Origin: Phycisphaerae bacterium
Lineage (GTDB): Bacteria; Planctomycetota; Phycisphaerae; Phycisphaerales; SM1A02
Assembly: GCA_002709755.1 (NCBI GenBank)
Contig: PAQN01000058.1
Span: forward strand, 1-38,149
Direction: 5' to 3'
Length of the DNA: 38,149 bases
The first letter of the stretch is position 1, and the number at the start of each line of letters is the position of its first letter. The position numbers were made by a program, and so were the translations under genes. The notes beneath the pieces were generated by a model. That model was not told the origin of the DNA and did not search any database. It was given only the letters and a program-made list of their open reading frames with translations. This document shows positions 32,221 to 38,149 of this stretch, piece after piece.

Positions 32221-33696
32221 ATGAAGAAAAGCATGATCATCGCCGCAGGTGCGGCATTCATCGTGTCCGGCAGCGTTTTCGCTCAGGATGTGCCCGATCC
32301 CAACCCAGTGCAGAACGCCGATGGCACCTTCACCTGGTACACCGGAAACAACACTCAGTATCCCGTCATCCAGGACGTCCTTGACGCCTGCATGGATGGT
32401 GATGAGATCGTCGTGGTGGCTGGTCAGTACGTCGAAAGCCTCAACCTTAACCGTAACGATGTTTCGCTCCGACCCGCGACTCAGGTGACTGCCGTTGCTG
32501 GTAGCAGCACCGGTGCCATCGAAGATTCATGGCAGGAAGTCATCTTCTGGAACCCCACTGAGGGCTTCAACAACGACAACGGTCACGCCATCCTCGCTGG
32601 TTCCAACACGACCAACACCTACGTTGGACGTCCCCGTGAGTTCAAGCAGCTTGCAAACGGAAGCATCGTGCCCAACACCGCGCCTTTCGCAAACGCAGCC
32701 GGTGGCGCTGAATGGCTTCCCCTGGCAGGTTCGGCTTCAGGTGCAAGCCTGAAGAACATCTGTGATGTTGCTTACACGGGCGCTAGCTCACTCAGCAATG
32801 TTCAGAAGGGCCTCTCCGCAGGCGGCAACTACGGCATGACCTTCTGGTCACGTTCCATCGACGACGTTGCGGTCCGCACCAATGGTTCGAACGCGACTTT
32901 CAACTACTGTGACATGACTGCTCAGAACGGTTTCGGCGGTGGCGTGATGGTCACCGGTGCCACTGACGCAACCTCCTTCGTCGGATGCAGAGTCCGCGAC
33001 ACATGGTCAGGCGGCCAGACTTCCGACGGTCAGCCCGTCCACGCGGTCACCATTGCCGGTGGTCATCCCATGTTCGCTGGTTGCCAGGTCACCATGAACC
33101 AGGGTGGTGCTGATGGCATCATTCGTCACACTGCTGGCGAAGCTTCCTTCACGGCTTGCCTCATCAACTCCAACACCAGCCCCGTCAGCGACGGCATCTA
33201 CAAGGCTGATGGTGGTGCGCACGCGACCTTCGCCGGTTGCACCATCCAGGGCAACACTTCGCGAATGGGTACGCTTTGGTTCGACTCATCCGCCTGCGCG
33301 CAGGACGAGTACATGATGCTCACTGATTGCATCTTCGACACCAACGCCACCATCGACGGTCAGTACGGCGCGACCGCATACTGCACCGACGCAGTCGCTG
33401 GTCGTAGCCCGCTCATCGTCCTCGACCGTTGTGAGATTCACAACAGCAATGGTGGTGGTACCGATTCCGGTTCCATCTGGTACGAGAAGGATGTTGAGTC
33501 CAACTACTTCCCTGATTACCGCATCCTGCGTGACATCAGCAGCGCGACTCTTCTGGCAGACAGCGCCAACCAGAACGGTGCAGTCGGTACCGCCGCCAAC
33601 GAAGGTGGCAGCCTTGACGCCATCGCTGGTGACATCAACGGTGACGGCACCGTCGACGGCATGGACCTTGCCGCACTTCTGGCGAACTGGGGCTGA
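32221..33696 (+). CDS. Secreted parallel-beta-helix surface protein with dockerin-like tail (module B alone)
   Basis: The ATG at 32221 has GGAG 11 nt upstream and begins a textbook signal peptide (MKKSMIIAAGAAFIVSGSVFA). The protein has 491 residues. The mature N-terminus VPDPNPVQNADGTFTWY leads into a YPVIQDVLDACMDGDEIVV segment of the kind that starts pectate-lyase-like helices. Repeated turns follow: FNYCDMTAQNGFGGGVMV, SFVGCRVRDTWSGG, MFAGCQVTMNQGG, TFAGCTIQGNTSRMG. The C-terminus DINGDGTVDGMDLAALLANW is an EF-hand/dockerin-like tail. The codon choice (AAC, ATC, ACC, GGT strongly preferred, more GCT and GTT than neighbours) suggests high expression. The whole mature protein is paralogous to residues 447-905 of the next gene. 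Confidence 0.85.
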   Translation: MKKSMIIAAGAAFIVSGSVFAQDVPDPNPVQNADGTFTWYTGNNTQYPVIQDVLDACMDGDEIVVVAGQYVESLNLNRNDVSLRPATQVTAVAGSSTGAIEDSWQEVIFWNPTEGFNNDNGHAILAGSNTTNTYVGRPREFKQLANGSIVPNTAPFANAAGGAEWLPLAGSASGASLKNICDVAYTGASSLSNVQKGLSAGGNYGMTFWSRSIDDVAVRTNGSNATFNYCDMTAQNGFGGGVMVTGATDATSFVGCRVRDTWSGGQTSDGQPVHAVTIAGGHPMFAGCQVTMNQGGADGIIRHTAGEASFTACLINSNTSPVSDGIYKADGGAHATFAGCTIQGNTSRMGTLWFDSSACAQDEYMMLTDCIFDTNATIDGQYGATAYCTDAVAGRSPLIVLDRCEIHNSNGGGTDSGSIWYEKDVESNYFPDYRILRDISSATLLADSANQNGAVGTAANEGGSLDAIAGDINGDGTVDGMDLAALLANWG

Positions 33697-33723
33697 TCGC
33701 TTCAGTCAGTACACAACACCTTT

Positions 33724-33748
33724 GAATCATGGTGAGGTTTCATGATTC
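33724..33748 (+). repeat. Inverted repeat after the 32221 gene
   Basis: Perfect 8-bp arms GAATCATG (33724-33731) and CATGATTC (33741-33748) with a 9-nt loop, 28 nt after the stop codon. No T-tract follows. It stands directly before the true terminator and could protect the transcript's 3' end. Confidence 0.5.
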
Positions 33749-33766
33749 GAAGTGCTTGAATTGCAT

Positions 33767-33803
33767 GAACCCGTCAAGCCTCGCTTGGCGGGTTCGTGCT
33801 TTT
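33767..33803 (+). terminator. Rho-independent terminator of the 32221 gene
   Basis: Arms at 33767-33778 and 33784-33795 form a 12-bp stem with one U-G wobble in the plus-strand RNA, a 5-nt loop, and a TTTT run at 33800-33803. The wobble would be a mismatch in the other strand, which fixes the orientation as plus. Confidence 0.8.
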
Positions 33804-33844
33804 CCGACCCATTATTGAAGTTTTTCGTTACACACAAGGCAGAG

Positions 33845-36562
33845 ATGTTCATGCCCTATTCCACCGCCATCGTTTCGTTCTTCGTTGCTTGCCTGCTTCA
33901 GTCATTTCTAGAGACTTCAGCTCATGCGCAGGTCCGCATCCAGGGTTCGCCCACGGAGTATCCCACGATCAGTGCCGCGGTTGGAGCAAGTTCGCCCAAT
34001 GATGTCGTCGAAATCGACACGGGAACCTATTACGAATCCGACATCACCATCAGTCATCCTCTGGTCATCAAGGCGGTTCAGGTCAACGCCGACTACCCCC
34101 AGGTCAGGATCGACGCATCCGGCAACGGACGTCATTTTTTCGTTCAGGCAGATTGCACGCTCCTGGGGCTTCGTCTGCGAAAGGGTGATGCCTCTGGTTC
34201 AGCAATCGGTGGTGGTGATGGTGGGGCGATCCTGCATGACGGGGGACTTCTGACTCTCAGGGACTGTATCATTCAGACCAGCTCCGCACAGTCTGGTGGT
34301 GGCATCTCGACGAACGGATCCACCCTGGATCTCGTCAGATCCAAGATTCATTCCTGCACCGCCACCGCGCGCGGTGGCGCCATTCACATGGCGGGTTCGA
34401 CGGTGCAGGCAATAAGCCTTCTGTACCTGACTGATTGCACGATCACAGACAATGACGCCGGAATGGATGGTGGCGGTATCCACATGACCGACAGCACTCT
34501 AAATGCGGTCCGTTCCGAAGTACATGACAACAAATCCTCTGGAGACGGTGGTGGGGTCTGTGTTCTGGGAACGGGCGTGGCTTTGATGACTCCCGTTTTG
34601 AACATGGCGGACTGTGCCATCAGCGGAAATGTCGCCAATGGATCGGGTGGTGGGGTTCATGCCGACAAGGCGACTCTCGATCTCTTTCAGGTGGCGATCG
34701 AATACAACCGATGCGACGGTCCCAGTGGACTTTCACTTGGCGGTGGAATGTACATCGAGCAGACGGCCTGCAAGTCGTCCGAGTGTTCTCTTTCATTCAA
34801 TGAATCAAGCGGTTCCGGTGGGGGCGTGGCCCTGGTGAGGGACTTTGATTTCAATATGCCGCAGCATTTGGTCTCTGAGTTCGAGTCATGCATCTTCCAG
34901 CAGAACGTCGCGGGACTGACCGGGGGTGGACTCGAGATTCGTCTTTCGGGGGTTCCGGTGATCAAGGGCTGTCAGATCTTCGACAACATGGCCTCGAACG
35001 GCGGGGGAGCATTCCACCTGGTGCGACTTCAGCCGGGTTCGAATCCGATGCCGGACATCATGGATACGTTCATCTGCAGCAATTCCGCCTTGCAGATTTT
35101 CTGGAATCTCGGGTCCCAGGGATTCAACGATCTTGGCGGAAACACCATTCTCGAGAATTGCGCGCCGCCCTATGCCGGGGGCGACATTCCAGATCCGAAC
35201 CCGGTTCAGAACGAAGATGGCACCTACACATGGTATGCCGGCAACAACACCCAGTACCCGGTCATCCAGGAAGTGATTGATGCGTGTGATCCCGGTGACG
35301 AAATCGTGATCATGGCAGGCGAATATGTCGAGAGTCTGTCTCTCGACAAGCCGGACATCACGATCCGTCCGGCCACCACCCCTGGCGGGCAAGGGCCTGA
35401 GGCCGGATTCCAGAAGGTCGTCTTCTGGAACCCCACCGAGGGTTTCGAGAACGACAACGGGCATGCCTTCCTGCTCGGTCCGAACACATCCAACACCGTT
35501 GTCGGTCGCCCTCGTGAGTTCACTCAGCTCGCGAATGGCTCGATCGTGCCTACCAGACTTCCGTTTGGTGGCGGAATGGCCAGATCCGAATTCGATCCCG
35601 AAGCGGTCTTTCTGCCAATGTGCAACATCGCCTACACGAATCTCGATTCGATGACCCGCACGCAAAGAGGTCTGGCGGGGTATCTCGGTGACGAGCTCGC
35701 GATCGAGTTCTGGTCACGTTCGATCGATGATTATGCAGTGAGAACGATGAATTCACTGGCGTCGGTGAGTCACTGCAAGATCACATCGCAAAACGGTTTC
35801 GGAGGTGGGCTCTTCGTCGAGGGTGATGATGATGCGACATCCTTCGTCAACTGCAATGTCGTGGACACCTATTCCGGTGGTGTGACGAATGATGGTCATC
35901 CTGTCCATGCAGTGCTGATCCATGGGGGCAATCCCTCCTTTTCGGGCTGTTCCGTCGCTCGCAATACAGCCGGCGTGGGAGGGATCATTCATCAATCCGG
36001 CGGAACCGGTGTGTGGTCCGGATCAGTGATCGGAGGATACAGGTACGACGACATGAACAATGCGCCGGTGTCCGATGGTATCTACGTGATGGTCGATGGG
36101 GCCGCCCCGAGTTTCCATGGCTGCACCTTTCGATGCAATCTGAGTCGTTTCGGAACCGTCTACTTCGATTCATCGGACAACCAGGATCACGAGTTCGTCC
36201 TGTTTTCGGAAACGGCTTTCCTCGAGAACATGACCGTGTCAAGTCAATATGGCGCCGTCGCATGGTGTGTGGACGAACTGCCGGGGCGATCGCCCTTGGT
36301 CGTCTTCGATCTGTGTCGTTGGTTCAACGATCTGAACGACCAGGGAACGGAATCGGGTTCACTGCGCTGGGAGAAGGACGTTCACAGCAACTATTTCCCG
36401 AGTTACAGAATTCTCAGAGACCTCAGTTCTAGTCGGTTGAAAGCAAACGCATCACCCTACGGGGCAGGTGCCTCTGATGGCACGATGACAGCTGATCTCA
36501 ACGGAGATGGCGTGGTGGACGGCGTCGACCTCACGATTCTGCTGGCAACCTGGGGTGGATGA
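33845..36562 (+). CDS. Secreted two-module parallel-beta-helix protein with dockerin-like tail (module A + module B)
   Basis: ATG codons at 33845 and 33851 are both possible. The first has AAGG 5 nt upstream, giving 905 residues. Signal peptide: AIVSFFVACLLQSFLETSAHAQ. Module A (about 28-440) starts VRIQGSPTEYPTISAAVGAS and continues with Gly-rich helix turns such as GGGDGGAILHDGG, SGGGISTNGS, MDGGGIHMTDS, GDGGGVCVLG and GSGGGVHADK, the Chlamydia-polymorphic-protein-like or choice-of-anchor type of right-handed helix. Module B (447-905) starts DIPDPNPVQNEDGTYTWY and matches the whole mature 32221 protein at roughly two of three residues. It ends DLNGDGVVDGVDLTILLATW. No catalytic residues are obvious, so adhesion or structural use is as likely as polysaccharide cleavage. 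Confidence 0.85.
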   Translation: MFMPYSTAIVSFFVACLLQSFLETSAHAQVRIQGSPTEYPTISAAVGASSPNDVVEIDTGTYYESDITISHPLVIKAVQVNADYPQVRIDASGNGRHFFVQADCTLLGLRLRKGDASGSAIGGGDGGAILHDGGLLTLRDCIIQTSSAQSGGGISTNGSTLDLVRSKIHSCTATARGGAIHMAGSTVQAISLLYLTDCTITDNDAGMDGGGIHMTDSTLNAVRSEVHDNKSSGDGGGVCVLGTGVALMTPVLNMADCAISGNVANGSGGGVHADKATLDLFQVAIEYNRCDGPSGLSLGGGMYIEQTACKSSECSLSFNESSGSGGGVALVRDFDFNMPQHLVSEFESCIFQQNVAGLTGGGLEIRLSGVPVIKGCQIFDNMASNGGGAFHLVRLQPGSNPMPDIMDTFICSNSALQIFWNLGSQGFNDLGGNTILENCAPPYAGGDIPDPNPVQNEDGTYTWYAGNNTQYPVIQEVIDACDPGDEIVIMAGEYVESLSLDKPDITIRPATTPGGQGPEAGFQKVVFWNPTEGFENDNGHAFLLGPNTSNTVVGRPREFTQLANGSIVPTRLPFGGGMARSEFDPEAVFLPMCNIAYTNLDSMTRTQRGLAGYLGDELAIEFWSRSIDDYAVRTMNSLASVSHCKITSQNGFGGGLFVEGDDDATSFVNCNVVDTYSGGVTNDGHPVHAVLIHGGNPSFSGCSVARNTAGVGGIIHQSGGTGVWSGSVIGGYRYDDMNNAPVSDGIYVMVDGAAPSFHGCTFRCNLSRFGTVYFDSSDNQDHEFVLFSETAFLENMTVSSQYGAVAWCVDELPGRSPLVVFDLCRWFNDLNDQGTESGSLRWEKDVHSNYFPSYRILRDLSSSRLKANASPYGAGASDGTMTADLNGDGVVDGVDLTILLATWGG

Positions 36563-36586
36563 TCGCTGAATCTTCGGTCTTCATTC

Positions 36587-36606
36587 GACACCCGGACTGT
36601 GGTGTC
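36587..36606 (+). terminator. Weak hairpin after the 33845 gene
   Basis: 6-bp arms GACACC (36587-36592) and GGTGTC (36601-36606), loop of 8 nt, followed by TCTTGTC. It lies 25 nt after the stop codon. Too short for confidence. Confidence 0.3.
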
Positions 36607-36852
36607 TCTTGTCTGCATGCTTCGTGGCGTGGGTGTGTTCGCTTCTCGTTCAAGAGGCTTCTGCCATCGGGCCGGTCGTTGCCGTGTCTTGTCTTGCGAT
36701 CGCGAATTCAAGTCATTCATGCATTGATATTAAATACGCATTATTCGATTAAAGTCCGGAAACTTTAATTTCTCAATTCGCTCATGCGTGGTTTTGGTCA
36801 CGTTGTTTTTTTCTATCCTCGCTGTGTTCACGCATTTTGTCGAGGAGTTCAG
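36607..36852. other. Non-coding spacer with AT-rich stretch and hairpin
   Basis: About 245 nt without a gene. From 36711 to 36780 the sequence is markedly AT-rich and contains an 8-bp inverted repeat ATTAAAGT/ACTTTAAT (36748-36755 and 36762-36769). The block at 36802-36826 resembles the sequence at 32125-32150 upstream of the 32221 gene, with a TATCCT at 36814-36819. Confidence 0.4.
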
Positions 36853-37020
36853 ATGAACACGTACGTGACCAACCAGGCCGAATTACTTGTCGCACGCCCA
36901 GCACTCTCTTTCGGATTTGCGGCCTGTCCTGTTGCAAGTCTCGGTGTGATTGCGCGCACACAGATCATGCGTCACCCCGATTCTTCTGGCTGCCTTGTGG
37001 AGGTGGTTCGGGCGTGCTGA
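36853..37020 (+). CDS. Possible small protein (55 residues) with strong ribosome-binding site
   Basis: The ATG at 36853 is preceded by GAGGAG (36842-36847) with a 5-nt spacer, one of the best Shine-Dalgarno sites in this half of the window. Its upstream block resembles that of the 32221 gene. The peptide MNTYVTNQAELLVARPALSF and so on has no signal peptide or recognisable motif and ends REVVRAC-like (EVVRAC). It could be a real small protein, a leader peptide for the 37116 gene, or the stub of a lost paralogue. I cannot tell which. Confidence 0.3.
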   Translation: MNTYVTNQAELLVARPALSFGFAACPVASLGVIARTQIMRHPDSSGCLVEVVRAC

Positions 37021-37115
37021 CGAGGCGATGTTCGTTTTCGCCGTCCTGTGTGTTGTGCCTTGTTTGTCTTTTTCGCTTCGAATGAATCGTTCTAAGAAAT
37101 CAGAGAAATTCAGAG

Positions 37116-38149
37116 ATGTTCATGAACTTTCCAAGCACCGTCCTTTCGTTTCTCGTCGCCTGTCTTCTTCAGTCACTGATGTTGACCTCCGCGCACGGTC
37201 AGGTCCGCATTCAGGGCTCCGCCGTCGAGTATTCAACGATCAGTGCGGCCGTCAGTGCGAGTTCGTCAGGCGATGTCATCGAGGTCGACTCGGGGGTCTA
37301 CTACGAATCCGGCATCACCATCAGTCATCCACTGCAGATCAGGGCGGTCCAGATCATCTCGAATCAACCGCAGGTCACGATCGATGCGTCCGGCATGGGC
37401 CGTCATTTTCTGGTCCAGGCCGATTGCACGCTCGAGGGACTGCATCTTCGAAATGGCGACGTCTCCGGCACGGGTGATGGTGGAGCGATCCTGCATGACT
37501 CCGGTGCACTCGTCCTGAACGACTGCGTCGTCGAGTCCAGTGCTGCGAATTCTGGTGGTGGCATCGCCGGGAAAGGTGGCGATCTGACACTGGTCAGATC
37601 ACAGGTCTTCTCATGCAACGCCAGCATTGACGGCGGCGGCATTCACGTGGGTGGTGCGTCATCTCAATCACAGCCCACCGGCACTTTCGTCGAGTCGGGC
37701 CAGGCACTCGGAAACGCCAACAGCTGGTCAGTCGCCCTCGGCGACGTCGACGGCGACGGTGATCTCGATGCCGTGGTTGCGGCTATTAGCCAGCCCACTT
37801 ACCTCTGGATCAATGATGGTACCGGCATCTTCACAAACTCCGGACAGCAACTCGAAAACAGCAACTGCACCTCAGTCGCCCTCGGCGACGTCGACGGCGA
37901 CGGCGACCTCGATGCCATGATCGCGAACGAAGGTTTTCCCAACACCCTCTTGATCAACGACGGCGCCTGCATCTTTACCGACTCCGGACAGTCACTCGGA
38001 AACCCAGGTTCCACCGCGAGCAAGTCAGTCGCCCTCGGCGACCTCGACGGCGACGGCGACCTCGATGCCACTTTTGCGAACGCGCTCGGCGATCTCAATA
38101 CCGTCTGGACCAACGACGGCAACGGCATCTTCACCGACTCCGGACATAC
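37116..38149 (+). CDS. Secreted module A / FG-GAP repeat protein (3' end outside window)
   Basis: The frame is open from ATG 37116 (second ATG at 37122) to the window edge, at least 344 residues. The leader CAGAGATGTTCATG is the same as in the 33845 gene. Signal peptide: TVLSFLVACLLQSLMLTSAHGQ. Residues about 30-186 are a close paralogue of the start of module A in the 33845 protein (VRIQGSAVEYSTISAAVSAS, GRHFLVQADCTLEGL, DGGAILHDSG). At GGGIHVGGASSQ (about 178-186) homology stops, and from residue 188 FG-GAP/VCBS-like repeats take over, each with SVALGDVDGDGDLDA. The DGDGD loops are probable Ca2+ sites. The product is a chimera of the two fold types found in its neighbours. Likely surface-exposed, function unknown. 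Confidence 0.8.
   Translation, partial: MFMNFPSTVLSFLVACLLQSLMLTSAHGQVRIQGSAVEYSTISAAVSASSSGDVIEVDSGVYYESGITISHPLQIRAVQIISNQPQVTIDASGMGRHFLVQADCTLEGLHLRNGDVSGTGDGGAILHDSGALVLNDCVVESSAANSGGGIAGKGGDLTLVRSQVFSCNASIDGGGIHVGGASSQSQPTGTFVESGQALGNANSWSVALGDVDGDGDLDAVVAAISQPTYLWINDGTGIFTNSGQQLENSNCTSVALGDVDGDGDLDAMIANEGFPNTLLINDGACIFTDSGQSLGNPGSTASKSVALGDLDGDGDLDATFANALGDLNTVWTNDGNGIFTDSGH
37677..38149 (+). repeat. Tandem FG-GAP coding repeats of 144 and 153 bp
   Basis: Three full units and the start of a fourth. The conserved core (TCAGTCGCCCTCGGCGAC and following to GATGCC) occurs at 37728-37772, 37872-37916 and 38025-38069, nearly identical in DNA. The spacing is 144 bp and then 153 bp, that is 48 and 51 codons. 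High DNA identity in a coding repeat points to recent duplication or gene conversion. The array continues past the window edge. Confidence 0.85.

Noticed and set aside
34886-35665. 259-codon minus-strand frame opposite the two-module beta-helix gene
   Set aside because: It lies across the module A/B junction of a gene with clear paralogues. It has no motif of its own.
1-38149. CRISPR arrays, tRNA or rRNA genes, insertion sequences and prophage genes
   Set aside because: No regularly spaced short repeats, no tRNA-like T-arm/cloverleaf, and no transposase, integrase or phage structural motif was seen on either strand. The only tandem repeats are the FG-GAP coding units at the right edge.

Overview
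The window looks like chromosomal DNA of a planctomycete, most likely of the class Phycisphaerae (inference). The grounds are a GC-rich genome with dense coding on both strands, an ECF sigma factor translationally coupled to a Ser/Thr kinase with TPR repeats, secreted proteins ending in dockerin-like tails of the form DxNxDGxVDGxDLxxLLxxWG, a TAT-exported Gfo/Idh/MocA oxidoreductase beside a DUF1080 protein, and a carotenoid cluster of the staphyloxanthin type. I saw no rRNA, tRNA, CRISPR array, transposase or prophage gene.

Layout. 1-901 is the 3' half of an HscA-type Hsp70. 997-3868 is an ECF sigma factor overlapping a membrane Ser/Thr kinase that carries an N-terminal anti-sigma-like zinc-finger motif. 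3899-4918 (-) is a secreted Cys-rich dockerin-like protein. 5082-7762 (-) is a possible acid-stress operon: HdeD-family protein, ClC chloride channel/antiporter and a small membrane protein. 7820-9016 is a SAM methyltransferase with a THUMP-like C-terminus. 9037-10970 (-) is an ABC transporter (ATPase and FtsX-type permease), divergent from a secreted sialidase-like protein (10994-12154). 12301-16265 (-) is an AmpG-like MFS transporter, a DUF1080 protein and a TAT-exported Gfo/Idh/MocA oxidoreductase, ended by a clear terminator. 16379-20518 is a homogentisate (tyrosine/phenylalanine) catabolic block: fumarylacetoacetase with an uncharacterised upstream partner on +, homogentisate 1,2-dioxygenase and a DUF192 protein on -. 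20922-23278 is a small membrane protein, an RluA-type pseudouridine synthase and an MFS transporter. 23289-23582 (-) is a TM2-domain protein.

23663-30302 is a carotenoid cluster. Aldehyde dehydrogenase, a CrtI/CrtN-family desaturase/oxidase, an acyltransferase and a family-2 glycosyltransferase overlap by 4 nt at every junction on the minus strand. A second CrtN/CrtP-like oxidase is divergent, and its conserved C-terminus is displaced by a one-base frameshift in a run of eight G. By analogy with CrtN/CrtP/AldH/CrtQ/CrtO, the set should turn a C30 (squalene-derived or diapophytoene-derived) backbone into an acylated glycosyl carotenoid acid. No backbone synthase lies in the window.

30466-38149 is an accessory block of secreted surface proteins: a beta-propeller-like protein, then three parallel-beta-helix proteins that share and exchange modules. 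32221 carries module B, 33845 carries module A plus module B, and 37116 carries a short module A plus FG-GAP repeats and runs off the window. The long, AT-richer spacers and the mosaic architecture make this the least ordinary part of the window.
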